64,000 nucleotides of DNA, taken from contig NZ_BMJE01000008.1 of assembly GCF_014642915.1 (NCBI RefSeq), positions 62,001 through 126,000 on the forward strand, written 5' to 3'. Below are positions 41,289-51,439 of this stretch, piece after piece (the first letter of the stretch is position 1; the number at the start of each line of letters is the position of its first letter). The notes beneath the pieces were generated by a model. That model saw only the letters and a program-made list of their open reading frames with translations. It had not been told where the DNA came from and ran no database searches. Made by a program: the position numbers and the translations under genes. The DNA comes from Flavobacterium suaedae (GTDB taxonomy: Bacteria; Bacteroidota; Bacteroidia; Flavobacteriales; Flavobacteriaceae).

Positions 41289-41309
41289 GATAAGCCATAA
41301 ACGCTTATC
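41289..41309. repeat. Inverted repeat in the permease leader
   Basis: GATAAGC (41289-41295) and GCTTATC (41303-41309) flank a 7-base spacer CATAAAC. It is downstream of the -7 box and 27 bases before the ATG. It could be an operator or a 5'-UTR hairpin. Confidence 0.5.
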
Positions 41310-41335
41310 GTATTTATAAATTTTAAATTACGATA

Positions 41336-42694
41336 ATGGAAAAGCGTAAATTAAGTTTCTGGGAAATCTGGAATATGAGTTTCGGTTTCTTAGGAATACA
41401 AATGGGTTTTGCTTTGCAAAACGCCAACGCAAGCCGTATACTCCAGATTTTTGGTGCCGATGTACATGAACTTTCATGGTTTTGGATTATTGCTCCGTTA
41501 ATGGGGTTAATAGTACAACCCATAATAGGACATTACAGTGATAACACATGGGGCAGATTCGGCAGAAGAAAACCTTTCTTTCTTGTCGGGGCGCTATTAG
41601 CATCAGTAGGATTAATACTTATGCCACAGGCATATATATTTATTGCTCTTATGCCTGCTTTGTGGGTAGGTGCAGGTATGCTCATGATTATGGATGCCTC
41701 TTTTAACATTGCAATGGAACCTTTCCGTGCATTAGTGGCTGATAATCTGCGTACTGACCAACGTACAATGGGTTTCAGCGTACAAACGGCATTAATCGGT
41801 TTTGGCGCTGTAATAGGTTCATGGTTACCGTATGCACTTACTAACTGGTTTGGTATTCCCAATACTGCTACTGAAGGCAGTGTACCGCAAAACCTTATAT
41901 GGTCTTTCATAGCAGGTGCGGCAATACTAGTTATTACTATTTTAATTACTGTTTTTACTACAAAAGAATATTCTCCTGAAGAGTTGGATAGCTTTGATAA
42001 AGCGGAAGGTGTAGCACCTGAACCTGTAAAAGAGGCAAAGCTAACCGATATTTTTACCGATTTCAGAAAAATGCCTGAAACCATGCGACAGCTAAGTTGG
42101 GTACAGTTTTTCTCTTGGTTTGGTCTTTTTGGTATGTGGGTATTTACTACTCCCGCTATAGCACACCACATTTATGGGCTGCCATTAGAGGACACCAAGA
42201 GTCAGGCATATCAGGATGCAGGGGATTGGGTAGGAGTATTGTTCGGAGTGTATAACGGAGTTTCGGCACTATTTGCTTTTTGCCTTCCATTTATCGCTAA
42301 AAAAATAGGCAGAAAATTAACGCATACTGTATCACTGCTTATAGGTGGTATAAGCCTTATGGCGATATACATAGTACCCGATCAGTATTGGGCTACAGTA
42401 CCTATGATAGGCGTGGGTATTGCTTGGGCAAGTATATTGGCTATGCCCTATGCAATTCTTGCAGGCTCTATTGCTCCCAGAAAAATGGGGGTATATATGG
42501 GGATATTCAACTTCTTTATCGTAATACCACAAATTGTAAATGCACTTATTGGCGGGCCTATAGTAAAATACCTGTACAACGGTAATGCTATTTATGCCCT
42601 TATAACAAGCGGTGTCAGCTTTATAATAGCGGCATTATTAGTAGCTAAGGTTAAGGATGTGGATGATACCAAATCCAAATCAGAAATTCTATAA
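41336..42694 (+). CDS. MFS sugar transporter, maltose type (SLC45/GPH-like)
   Basis: A 452-residue twelve-helix permease. The N-terminal FWEIWNMSFGFLGIQMGFALQNANAS (split here by its motif core GFLGIQMG) and the loop GHYSDNTWGRFGRRKPF match the SLC45-like disaccharide:proton symporters used by Bacteroidetes for maltose and sucrose. It would bring maltose from the periplasm into the cytoplasm for phosphorolysis. It is followed by beta-phosphoglucomutase after 8 bases. Confidence 0.9.
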   Translation: MEKRKLSFWEIWNMSFGFLGIQMGFALQNANASRILQIFGADVHELSWFWIIAPLMGLIVQPIIGHYSDNTWGRFGRRKPFFLVGALLASVGLILMPQAYIFIALMPALWVGAGMLMIMDASFNIAMEPFRALVADNLRTDQRTMGFSVQTALIGFGAVIGSWLPYALTNWFGIPNTATEGSVPQNLIWSFIAGAAILVITILITVFTTKEYSPEELDSFDKAEGVAPEPVKEAKLTDIFTDFRKMPETMRQLSWVQFFSWFGLFGMWVFTTPAIAHHIYGLPLEDTKSQAYQDAGDWVGVLFGVYNGVSALFAFCLPFIAKKIGRKLTHTVSLLIGGISLMAIYIVPDQYWATVPMIGVGIAWASILAMPYAILAGSIAPRKMGVYMGIFNFFIVIPQIVNALIGGPIVKYLYNGNAIYALITSGVSFIIAALLVAKVKDVDDTKSKSEIL

Positions 42695-42702
42695 TAAAAC
42701 AG

Positions 42703-43359
42703 ATGAAAAAGAAAGCATTCATATTCGATCTTGATGGTGTTATTGTAGACACTGCAAAATATCACTTTTTAGCTTGGCAAAAACTGGCAAAAAATATCGG
42801 GATTGATTTTACACATAAACATAACGAACAGCTTAAAGGTGTAAGCCGAGTACGCTCATTAGAAATTATACTGGGTATAGGCAATGTTACAGCAACGCCC
42901 GAAGAAAAAGAAACGTGGCTGATACAAAAAAATGAAGACTACCTGGAGTACATAGGTAATATGGATGAAAGCGAAATATTACCGGGAGTAGTACAGGTAT
43001 TACAGTACTTAAAAGAAAGCGGGCAGCCTATCGCACTGGGTTCTGCCAGTAAAAATGCCCGAATAATACTGGATAAGGTAAACATTACCAGCTACTTTGA
43101 TGCTATTGTAGACGGTAATGATGTAACGAACGCTAAACCTGACCCTGAAGTATTTGTACAGGCAGCTAAAAAGCTAAATATGCCTGCGGAAGGAGCTGTA
43201 GTTTTTGAAGACTCGGTAGCAGGGGTACAGGCAGCAAATATTGCGGAAATGATAAGTGTAGGTATAGGTAATAAAGCCATACTGCACGAAGCCCAATATA
43301 ACTTTAACGATTTTACAGAAATAGAAATTACATTTTTAGAGAACTTACTAAATAAGTAA
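42703..43359 (+). CDS. pgmB: Beta-phosphoglucomutase
   Basis: A 218-residue HAD enzyme: the nucleophile/acid pair Asp9 and Asp11 in IFDLDGVIVDTA, a helical cap (about 15-90), SASKNA (near 112-117), and the metal site VFEDSVAGVQAA (near 166-177). It converts beta-glucose-1-phosphate, the product of inverting maltose phosphorylase, to glucose-6-phosphate. It sits 2 bases before the GH65 gene, which fits its role. Confidence 0.95.
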   Translation: MKKKAFIFDLDGVIVDTAKYHFLAWQKLAKNIGIDFTHKHNEQLKGVSRVRSLEIILGIGNVTATPEEKETWLIQKNEDYLEYIGNMDESEILPGVVQVLQYLKESGQPIALGSASKNARIILDKVNITSYFDAIVDGNDVTNAKPDPEVFVQAAKKLNMPAEGAVVFEDSVAGVQAANIAEMISVGIGNKAILHEAQYNFNDFTEIEITFLENLLNK

Positions 43360-43361
43360 AA

Positions 43362-45671
43362 ATGAACCAAGATTATATAAAACCGGACAACTGGTCAATA
43401 ATAGAAGAAGGATTTGATGCAGAAAGAGTAAAGTCTTCCGAAAGCTTATTCAGTATTGGTAACGGAGCTATGGGGCAACGTGCCAATTTTGAAGAAAGCT
43501 ATTCAGGAGCGACTTTTCAAGGAAGTTATATTGCCGGGATTTATTACCCTGATAAAACAAAAGTAGGATGGTGGAAAAACGGTTACCCGGAATACTTTGC
43601 AAAAGTACTTAATGCACCTAGCTGGATAGGAATTAATGTAACGATAAACGGGGAAGCATTAGACCTGAATGCTTGTAAAGAAGTAAAAAATTTCAGGAGA
43701 GAATTGAATATGAAAGAAGGTTGGTACAACCGTTCTTTCGAGGCGGTATTGCAAAACGGGACAGCAGTAGCAGTTAATGTAACCCGGTTCCTGTCGCTTA
43801 CTGAGGATGAACTGGGTGTAATAAAATATGAAGTAAAACTTGTAAATGGTAGTGCTACTATAACCTACAGCCCTTATATAGATGCCGGTGTAACCAATGA
43901 AGATGCCAACTGGGAAGAAAAATTTTGGGAACCTCTTGATGTACAACATGAAGGCGATAGCGCTTTTGTAACTGCACGTACCTTTAAAACGCATTTTACA
44001 GTAGCCACCTACATGCACAATAGCCTTTTCGTAAACGAAAAGAAACAGGATGTTACTCCGCAAAATATTGAAATAGGTAACGATAAAATACAATTTTGTT
44101 ATACTGCCGAAGCAGCACAGGGAGAAACAGCAGCACTGGTAAAATTTGGCGGTTATACCGTTTCCTTAAACCATAAAGAAAGCGAATTAATTGATGCTGC
44201 TAAAAATGTAATCGCTTCAGCACAAATTAAGCGTTATAGTACATTGCTTGAAGAGCAAAAAGAAGTCTGGGCTAAAATATGGGAAATGGCAGATATTACC
44301 ATTGATGGCGATGTAAAAGCACAACAGGGTATCCGTTTTAATATTTTCCAGTTAAACCAAACCTATTTAGGTAAAGACCCACGACTGAACATAGGCCCTA
44401 AAGGATTTACAGGCGAAAAATATGGTGGCAGTACCTATTGGGACACCGAGGCATACTGTATTCCTTTCTATATGGCGACTAAAGACCAGCAGGTAGCACG
44501 TAACCTGCTTACCTACCGATACAACCATTTGGAAAAAGCTATTGAAAACGCAGCCAAACTTGGCTTTACTAACGGTGCGGCATTATACCCTATGGTTACC
44601 ATGAATGGCGAAGAATGCCATAACGAGTGGGAAATTACTTTTGAGGAAATCCACCGGAATGGGGCAATAGCTTTTGCCATCTATAACTACTACCGTTTTA
44701 CAGGCGATTACAGTTACATCCCCGAAAAAGGACTGGAAGTACTTATCGGTATAGCACGTTTCTGGCAGCAAAGGGCAACATTCTCATCCCATAAAAAAAG
44801 ATATGTGATACTGGGTGTTACAGGACCAAACGAATATGAGAATAACGTAAATAACAACTTTTATACCAACTATATAGCCAAATGGTGTATTGATTATGCC
44901 ATAGAGCAAATAGCAAAGGTTAAAAGCGACTATAATGAAGACTACAGCCGAATAATGGCTAAAGCCAACCTGAATGACGACGAAATTAAGCAATGGAAGA
45001 AGGTGGCTGATAACATGTACTTCCCATATTCGGAAGAGCATGGCGTGTATTTACAACAGGATAACTTTTTAGATAAAGAGCTTATCCCGGTTAGTGAATT
45101 AGACCGTAGCCAACGCCCCATCAACCAAAAATGGAGTTGGGACAGAATACTACGCTCGTGCTACATTAAACAGGCAGATGTATTGCAGGGCTTCTATTTT
45201 TTTGAAGACCACTTTAGCAAAGAGCAACTGGCGAAGCATTTTGATTTTTACGAACCGCTTACTGTACATGAATCATCACTTTCGCCCTGTGTACACTCCA
45301 TACAGGCAGCCGGGCTGGGCAGGATGGAACAGGCCTATACATTTTACCTGAGAACATCGCGCCTTGACCTTGATGATTATAATAAAGAGGTGGAAGAGGG
45401 GCTGCATATTACCAGTATGGCAGGGACATGGATGAGTATTGTAGAAGGTTTTGGCGGTATGCGCGTTAAAAACGATACCCTTCATTTTGAGCCGAGAATA
45501 CCGGAGCAATGGCAGGGCTATTCATTTAAAATTAATTTCAGGAACCAGATATTAAAAGTATCCATACAGCAGGGGGAAACCAAGTTTAACCTTGAAGGAG
45601 ATAAAGAGCTAACCGTATTTGTAAACGGTAAGGAAGTTAAAGTACAACCAAACGCATTGGTAACAGTGTAA
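43362..45671 (+). CDS. GH65 glycoside phosphorylase, probably maltose phosphorylase
   Basis: A 769-residue GH65 protein: N-terminal beta-sandwich (about 1-270), an (alpha/alpha)6 barrel with WDTEAYCIPF (near 360) and the general acid Glu491 in VTGPNEYENN, and the phosphate-site region NQKWSWDRILRSCYIKQADV. The KQADV segment is typical of phosphorylases rather than trehalases. Together with pgmB and a maltose-type permease, it would convert maltose plus phosphate to glucose and beta-glucose-1-phosphate. It has no signal peptide, consistent with the cytoplasm. Other GH65 specificities (kojibiose, nigerose) cannot be fully excluded. Confidence 0.93.
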   Translation: MNQDYIKPDNWSIIEEGFDAERVKSSESLFSIGNGAMGQRANFEESYSGATFQGSYIAGIYYPDKTKVGWWKNGYPEYFAKVLNAPSWIGINVTINGEALDLNACKEVKNFRRELNMKEGWYNRSFEAVLQNGTAVAVNVTRFLSLTEDELGVIKYEVKLVNGSATITYSPYIDAGVTNEDANWEEKFWEPLDVQHEGDSAFVTARTFKTHFTVATYMHNSLFVNEKKQDVTPQNIEIGNDKIQFCYTAEAAQGETAALVKFGGYTVSLNHKESELIDAAKNVIASAQIKRYSTLLEEQKEVWAKIWEMADITIDGDVKAQQGIRFNIFQLNQTYLGKDPRLNIGPKGFTGEKYGGSTYWDTEAYCIPFYMATKDQQVARNLLTYRYNHLEKAIENAAKLGFTNGAALYPMVTMNGEECHNEWEITFEEIHRNGAIAFAIYNYYRFTGDYSYIPEKGLEVLIGIARFWQQRATFSSHKKRYVILGVTGPNEYENNVNNNFYTNYIAKWCIDYAIEQIAKVKSDYNEDYSRIMAKANLNDDEIKQWKKVADNMYFPYSEEHGVYLQQDNFLDKELIPVSELDRSQRPINQKWSWDRILRSCYIKQADVLQGFYFFEDHFSKEQLAKHFDFYEPLTVHESSLSPCVHSIQAAGLGRMEQAYTFYLRTSRLDLDDYNKEVEEGLHITSMAGTWMSIVEGFGGMRVKNDTLHFEPRIPEQWQGYSFKINFRNQILKVSIQQGETKFNLEGDKELTVFVNGKEVKVQPNALVTV

Positions 45672-45677
45672 TTTTTT

Positions 45678-45710
45678 AGCCTGTGGGAAATATATCCCAC
45701 AGGCTTTTTT
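45678..45710 (+). terminator. Intrinsic terminator after the GH65 gene
   Basis: Stem AGCCTGTGGGA / TCCCACAGGCT with an AATATA loop and six T's. It separates permease-pgmB-GH65 (cytoplasmic) from the periplasmic and surface hydrolase genes that start 40 bases later. Confidence 0.92.
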
Positions 45711-45749
45711 AGCAACTACTAAAACAGGCTTTACAGTAAGCAGCAAATA

Positions 45750-47585
45750 ATGAAGAAATTATTTTATATACTCCTTTTTTTCAGTGTGGCAGTTTCCGCA
45801 CAAATTGACAGGGTAGAACCGCCTTTCTGGTGGAGCGGAATGAACCACAGCGAATTACAAATAATGTTCTACGGGAAGGGCATAGCACAATATACCCCTG
45901 TGGTATCAGACGATATTGTAATAACTAATGTGGTAAAAACAGAGAACCCGAACTATGTTTTTGTTACCATAGACACTAAAGATATTCCTGCCTCTGATTT
46001 TGTTTTCTCATTTAAAAACAAAAACAAGACAGTTTTTACACACAAATATTCTTTAAAACAGCGTAGGGAAGGCGCTGCGTTAAGAGAAGGTTTTGATTCG
46101 TCAGACCTTATTTATCTAATAATGCCGGACCGTTTTGCTAACGGTAACCCTGATAACGATAATGTAAAAGGAATGGAAGACAAAGCTGACCGAAACGAAC
46201 CTTTCGGCAGGCATGGCGGCGACATTCAGGGCATAATTAATAATCTGGATTATATCAATCAATTAGGCGCAACCGCAATATGGAGTACACCGCTTTGCGA
46301 GGATAACCACGAAAAGGGTTCCTACCACGGCTATGCACAAACCGATGTGTATAAAATAGACCCGCGTTATGGGACAAATGAGGATTACCTGCAACTTTCT
46401 CAGGAGCTGAAAGAGAGAGATATGAAACTCATTATGGATTATGTAACCAACCATTGGGGCAGCGGGCACTGGATGTATAAAGATTTACCGACTTACAACT
46501 GGGTACACCAGTTTCCGGGCTATGCGCAAAGCAATTACCGTATGACGACGCAATTTGACCCGAATGCATCTGAAATTGATACCAAATATTGTATGAATGG
46601 CTGGTTTGTGAGCGATATGCCCGATTTAAACCAGAGCAATCCGTTAGTGCTAAATTACCTGACCCAAAATGCGATTTGGTGGATAGAGTATGCTGATTTG
46701 GATGGTTTTCGTGTAGATACCTATTCGTATAACGATAAAGAAGGCATTGCCAAATGGACAAAAGCCATTATGGATGAATATCCGCACTTCAATATAGTAG
46801 GCGAGGTTTGGATGCACGACCAAGCACAAATGGCATACTGGCAAAAGGATAGTAAAATAGCAGCCATACAAAGCTATAACTCCTACCTGCCAAGCGTTAT
46901 GGATTTCACGTTACACGATGCTTTTGGTAATGTGTTTAATGAAGACAAACCGGGTTGGGATAGTGGTATGCAAAAAGTATACGACAACTTTACAAACGAC
47001 TTTCTATACTCTGACATCAATAACATTCTGGTATTTGCCGAAAACCACGATACAGGCAGGTTTAATGAAATCTATAAAAATGATTTCAACAAATATAAAA
47101 TGGCAATGACACTGCTGGCTACCGTTCGTGGCATACCACAAATTTACTATGGTACCGAAATAGGCATGGCAGGCGATAAGGGTAAAGGCGACGGCGACAT
47201 CCGCAGGGATTTCCCGGGTGGTTGGAACGGCGATAAAAACAATGCCTTTACACAAAGCGGTCGTACTGCCGAGCAGCAAAAGTGGTTCGATTTCTCTTCT
47301 AAGCTATTCAATTGGCGAAAAAGCAAAGAGGTAATCCATACAGGTAAAACCACACACTATCTGCCTTGGAATAATGTATATGTATACTTCCGCCATAATG
47401 ATAAAGAATCCGTTATGGTATTGATAAATAACAGCGACGAAGCACAAACCGTAAAAACAGACCGTTTTGCCGAGAGCCTTACCACACATAAAAAAGGTAA
47501 ATCTGTATTAGAAGGCAAAATGATGGATGTGACTAAAGATATTACCATGCAACCGAAATCGGTTTTACTACTGGAACTACAATAA
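45750..47585 (+). CDS. GH13 neopullulanase/cyclomaltodextrinase-type amylase (SusA-like)
   Basis: A 611-residue exported GH13 enzyme: signal peptide 1-18 (AVSAQ), an N-terminal starch-binding/Ig domain (about 20-105, VEPPFWWSGMNHSELQI) typical of SusA-like neopullulanases, and the catalytic barrel. Region I is DYVTNHWG (Asp230, His235), nucleophile Asp323 in GFRVDTYSY, acid Glu352 in VGEVW and Asp434 in ENHDTGR. It is probably periplasmic and cuts imported maltooligosaccharides or cyclodextrins. It is followed by GH31 after 3 bases. Confidence 0.93.
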   Translation: MKKLFYILLFFSVAVSAQIDRVEPPFWWSGMNHSELQIMFYGKGIAQYTPVVSDDIVITNVVKTENPNYVFVTIDTKDIPASDFVFSFKNKNKTVFTHKYSLKQRREGAALREGFDSSDLIYLIMPDRFANGNPDNDNVKGMEDKADRNEPFGRHGGDIQGIINNLDYINQLGATAIWSTPLCEDNHEKGSYHGYAQTDVYKIDPRYGTNEDYLQLSQELKERDMKLIMDYVTNHWGSGHWMYKDLPTYNWVHQFPGYAQSNYRMTTQFDPNASEIDTKYCMNGWFVSDMPDLNQSNPLVLNYLTQNAIWWIEYADLDGFRVDTYSYNDKEGIAKWTKAIMDEYPHFNIVGEVWMHDQAQMAYWQKDSKIAAIQSYNSYLPSVMDFTLHDAFGNVFNEDKPGWDSGMQKVYDNFTNDFLYSDINNILVFAENHDTGRFNEIYKNDFNKYKMAMTLLATVRGIPQIYYGTEIGMAGDKGKGDGDIRRDFPGGWNGDKNNAFTQSGRTAEQQKWFDFSSKLFNWRKSKEVIHTGKTTHYLPWNNVYVYFRHNDKESVMVLINNSDEAQTVKTDRFAESLTTHKKGKSVLEGKMMDVTKDITMQPKSVLLLELQ

Positions 47586-47588
47586 TTT

Positions 47589-49910
47589 ATGAAGCATATA
47601 GCATACATAGCGTTTCTATTTCTTACTGCGGTTGTTTCGGCACAAAATGCTGACAGGCAAATACAAAGTACACAGTATTTTGAAGACCGTCTTGAATTGG
47701 TAATGACTGACGGGTTTTACATTATAAAACCATATTCTGACAATATCATTGAAACCTCATTTATTCCGAAAGGGGAGGAGTATAATCCGCAATCGCATGC
47801 GGTGGTTATGCAACCCGAAAAGGTAAAATTGAAATTTAAAGACAAGAAAGATAAAATAACCTTCGCTACAAAAGGCGTTGAAGTGGTTATTGAAAAATCA
47901 CCTTTCAGGATAAGCTATTATTACGGAGATAAACTCCTGCTTTCCGAAAAAGAAGGCTATGTAAAGAAAGACAGTACCGAAGTATTGCAATTTAATCTCA
48001 GTACAGAGGAAGCCTTATATGGTGGTGGCGCACGTGCTTTAGGCATGAACCGAAGAGGGAACCGATTGCAACTATACAACAGGGCACATTATGGTTACGG
48101 CGATAGGTCGGAGTTATTAAACTTTACCATGCCGTTAGTATTATCATCAAAAATATATGCGGTACATTTTGATAATGCTCCAATCGGCTGGCTCGACCTT
48201 GACAGTAAAAAAGACAATACGCTGGAGTATGAAACCATTAGTGGACGCAAAACCTATCAGGTAGTAGCTGCCGATAACTGGTACAAACTTATGGAAAGCT
48301 ACACACAACTCACAGGGAGGCAACCTATGCCTCCCCGGTGGACGTTGGGTAACTTTGCCAGCCGTTTCGGTTATCACAGCGAAAAGCAGGTTAGGGAAGT
48401 GGTACAGAAATTCCGAGAGGAAAAAATACCACTGGATGCCATAGTGCTGGATTTATATTGGTTCGGTAAAGAAATAAAGGGCACAATGGGTAACCTTGAG
48501 TTTTATAAGGACAGTTTCCCTACGCCTGAAAAAATGATAGCCGACCTGAAAGAGCAGGATGTAAAAACGGTATTAATAACCGAGCCTTTTATACTTACTA
48601 CCAGTAACCGTTGGCAGGAAGCGGTAGATAATAACGTATTAGCTACTAATGAAAATGGCAAGCCTTATACCTATGAATTTTACTTTGGTACTACAGGTAT
48701 TGTTGATTTATGGAAACCCGATGCGCGTAAATGGTTTTGGAACATTTATAAAAATTATATCAACATGGGTGTAGCCGGATGGTGGGGCGATTTGGGCGAA
48801 CCGGAAGTACACCCTTCATACGTACAGCATGCAGGAGGATTATCTGCCGATGAGGTACATAATATTTACGGTAATGAATGGGCTAAATTGGTAGCAGAAG
48901 GCTATAAAAAAGATTTTCCTAAACAAAGACCCTTTATACTAATGCGTGCAGGCTATTCGGGTACGCAGCGTTATGGCATGATTCCCTGGAGCGGCGATGT
49001 AGACAGGAGTTGGGAAGGATTACAGTCGCAACCTGAAATTGCCATGCAAATGGGGATGCAGGGTGTTAGCTATATGCATAGCGATTTAGGTGGTTTTGCA
49101 GGCTATAATGATGATGACGAATTATATGCCCGCTGGTTGCAATATGGCGTGTTTCAGCCTGTATTCAGACCACATGCACAGGATACCCTTGCTTCCGAAC
49201 CAATATACAGGAGTCCGAAAGCAAAAGCATTAGCTAAAAAAGCTATTGAGTTACGTTACCGTATGCTGCCGTATAACTATACTATGGCTTTCAAGAATAA
49301 TTACAGGGGCTATCCGTTAATGCGTCCGTTATTTTTTGAAGAACCAAATAACAAACAATTATTCACTGTAGCAGATGAATATTTATGGGGCGATGATATA
49401 CTGGTAGCGCCGATACTGCAAAAAGGTATAAAACAGCGAAAAGTATATTTCCCGAAAGGCAGTAATTGGTTTTATGATAATAAAATGTACGAAGGAGGTT
49501 CTACTGTAATGGTTGACACGAAAGAAGATTTTATTCCTTTCTTTTTCAGGGGAGGTTCTTTTGTGCCGTATGTAGCTGATGATATTCAATCTACGGAAAG
49601 ATATGCTGCTGCCAAGCTGGAAGTAGAATATTATTATGACCCTGATGTTAAGGAAAGCTGGGGCATATTGTATGAAGACGATGGTAAAACTGCTAACGCT
49701 TATGAAAAAGGTATGTATCAAATATTCCATTTTAAAAGCAAAGTAAAAAAGAATAAAGTAATCATTACAATAGATTCGGAGGTAGGATATGGTTACTCTA
49801 AAAAGGACAGAGAAGTAATGTTTTCAGTTATTACTAATGGCGTGGACTATAAAAAATCAGTAGTTATTAAAGCCAGAGAAACCGCTAAAATTGAATTTGA
49901 ATTACAATAA
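47589..49910 (+). CDS. GH31 alpha-glucosidase
   Basis: A 773-residue exported GH31 enzyme: signal peptide 1-18 (VVSAQ), an N-terminal galactose-mutarotase-like domain (about 25-230), the (beta/alpha)8 barrel with nucleophile Asp401 in GWWGDLGEPE and acid/base Asp470 in IPWSGDVDRSW, and C-terminal beta domains, the last (about 640-773) with a DUF5110-like look. It would release glucose or short products from alpha-glucans in the periplasm. The Bacteroides sus system uses GH97 SusB here; this locus uses GH31 instead. The upstream gap is 3 bases, so the two are coupled. Confidence 0.93.
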   Translation: MKHIAYIAFLFLTAVVSAQNADRQIQSTQYFEDRLELVMTDGFYIIKPYSDNIIETSFIPKGEEYNPQSHAVVMQPEKVKLKFKDKKDKITFATKGVEVVIEKSPFRISYYYGDKLLLSEKEGYVKKDSTEVLQFNLSTEEALYGGGARALGMNRRGNRLQLYNRAHYGYGDRSELLNFTMPLVLSSKIYAVHFDNAPIGWLDLDSKKDNTLEYETISGRKTYQVVAADNWYKLMESYTQLTGRQPMPPRWTLGNFASRFGYHSEKQVREVVQKFREEKIPLDAIVLDLYWFGKEIKGTMGNLEFYKDSFPTPEKMIADLKEQDVKTVLITEPFILTTSNRWQEAVDNNVLATNENGKPYTYEFYFGTTGIVDLWKPDARKWFWNIYKNYINMGVAGWWGDLGEPEVHPSYVQHAGGLSADEVHNIYGNEWAKLVAEGYKKDFPKQRPFILMRAGYSGTQRYGMIPWSGDVDRSWEGLQSQPEIAMQMGMQGVSYMHSDLGGFAGYNDDDELYARWLQYGVFQPVFRPHAQDTLASEPIYRSPKAKALAKKAIELRYRMLPYNYTMAFKNNYRGYPLMRPLFFEEPNNKQLFTVADEYLWGDDILVAPILQKGIKQRKVYFPKGSNWFYDNKMYEGGSTVMVDTKEDFIPFFFRGGSFVPYVADDIQSTERYAAAKLEVEYYYDPDVKESWGILYEDDGKTANAYEKGMYQIFHFKSKVKKNKVIITIDSEVGYGYSKKDREVMFSVITNGVDYKKSVVIKARETAKIEFELQ

Positions 49911-49928
49911 ACAGAAACAAAAACGATA

Positions 49929-51362
49929 ATGAAAAAAACAATCCTTTTAGGTGTAATGCTTGCAGCATTCATTAGCTGTAAAGACGATAAAAAAGAGCAG
50001 GATTCTGTTGAAACGGCTCAAACAGAAACAAAAGACGAGCTTGCCCCAACGATGGAAAACAGCGTGATATATGAAGCTAACATCCGCCACTATTCGCCAG
50101 AGGGTACTTTTAACGCTTTTGCGAAAGACATTCCGCAGTTAAAACAGTTGGGAGTAAAAGTAATCTGGCTGATGCCGATTTACCCTATCTCCATGAAAAA
50201 CAGAAAAGCGACAGGCGACCTTTCTATAGAGGATATTAAAGACCCGAAAGAGAAAGAGAAATATTTAGGCAGCTACTATGCTATTACTGATTATACCGCC
50301 GTAAACCCGGATATGGGTAGTATGGAGGATTTGGATAATCTGGTAAAAACAGCCCATGATAACGGCATGTATGTAATACTGGACTGGGTGGCTAACCACA
50401 CAGGCTGGGATCATAAATGGATTACCGAGCACCCTGAATATTATTATAAAAATGATAAAGGGGAAGTAACCGACCCGATTAACCCTGTAACAGGCGAAAG
50501 CTGGGGATGGACAGATGTAGCGCATTTAAGCTATGAAAGCAAAGAGCTGTATGAGCCTATGAAAAACGAAATGCTTTTCTGGATAAAGGAGCATAATTTA
50601 GATGGTTTCCGTTGTGATGTGGCGGATAATGTCCCTACAGAGTTTTGGGAGTACGCCGTACCGGAATTTGAAGAGGTGAAGCCTGTATTCATGCTGATGG
50701 AATCGAACAAACCTTACCTTTTTAAAGGAATATTTGATATGGGCTACGGTTGGGATTTACACCACATAATGAATGATGTCGCCAAAGGAGAAAAAACAGT
50801 TGCAGATATTGATGCTTATATGGTAAAAAAAGACAGTATGTATGACAGGAGTGATATTATGATGAATTTTACCAGTAACCATGATGAAAACTCCTGGAAT
50901 GACAGCGCAATACAGAGATTAGGAGAAAGTGCGGAAACTTTTGCAGCCCTTACGTATATGGTTCCGGGTATGCCTTTGATTTATACAGGACAAGAGTATG
51001 ATGTTGACCGTCGACTTAAATTTTTCGAGAAGGACAGCATTCCGAAAGAAAAGAAAAAAATGTATGCAGTATATGAAAAACTGGGTAAGCTTAAAAATGA
51101 AAATGCAGCCCTTAATGGCGGTAAAAACCCTGCGGCTTACAATCGTATAAAAACATCAGACGATACTAACATATTGGCTTTTGAAAGGAAAAAAGACGGT
51201 AAAAAGGCATGGTATATAGCTAACCTTTCTAAATCAGCTAAAACATTTACGCTGCCTGTAACCGGTACTTATATCAATTATATGACAGGAGAGAAAATAA
51301 CTTTTGAAGAAGGGCAGCAGCATGAGTTTGCGCCTTGGCAATATATTATAGTAACAGAATAA
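49929..51362 (+). CDS. GH13 alpha-amylase lipoprotein (SusG-like)
   Basis: A 477-residue lipoprotein: lipobox Cys17 (FISC) followed directly by KDDKKEQD, which resembles the Bacteroidetes lipoprotein surface-export signal. The catalytic barrel has region I DWVANHTGW (Asp152, His157), nucleophile Asp230 in GFRCDVADN, acid Glu258 in FMLMESNKP and Asp319 in TSNHDENSW. It is shorter than SusG (about 690 residues) and has no obvious extra binding module. It probably acts on the outer face of the outer membrane. Confidence 0.92.
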   Translation: MKKTILLGVMLAAFISCKDDKKEQDSVETAQTETKDELAPTMENSVIYEANIRHYSPEGTFNAFAKDIPQLKQLGVKVIWLMPIYPISMKNRKATGDLSIEDIKDPKEKEKYLGSYYAITDYTAVNPDMGSMEDLDNLVKTAHDNGMYVILDWVANHTGWDHKWITEHPEYYYKNDKGEVTDPINPVTGESWGWTDVAHLSYESKELYEPMKNEMLFWIKEHNLDGFRCDVADNVPTEFWEYAVPEFEEVKPVFMLMESNKPYLFKGIFDMGYGWDLHHIMNDVAKGEKTVADIDAYMVKKDSMYDRSDIMMNFTSNHDENSWNDSAIQRLGESAETFAALTYMVPGMPLIYTGQEYDVDRRLKFFEKDSIPKEKKKMYAVYEKLGKLKNENAALNGGKNPAAYNRIKTSDDTNILAFERKKDGKKAWYIANLSKSAKTFTLPVTGTYINYMTGEKITFEEGQQHEFAPWQYIIVTE

Positions 51363-51367
51363 ACATA

Positions 51368-51398
51368 TAACCCCGTGCATTTGCACGGGGTTATTTTT
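51368..51398 (+). terminator. Intrinsic terminator after the amylase lipoprotein gene
   Basis: Stem TAACCCCGTGCA / GCACGGGGTTA with a TTT-type loop and T-rich tail. It ends the GH13-GH31-GH13 operon, so the next gene may need its own promoter or read-through. Confidence 0.88.
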
Positions 51399-51439
51399 TA
51401 CTTATAGTCACTTATTTATTAACTAAAATTTTATTTTTT

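Noticed and set aside
41533..42171. A 212-codon open frame antisense to the permease gene
   Set aside because: The sense frame is a clear twelve-helix permease with family motifs. The antisense frame lacks family resemblance and is an effect of codon use.
43659..47608. Numerous 60-145 codon frames antisense to the GH65 and GH13 genes
   Set aside because: They overlap strong glycosidase genes with intact catalytic motifs and have no domain or start context of their own.
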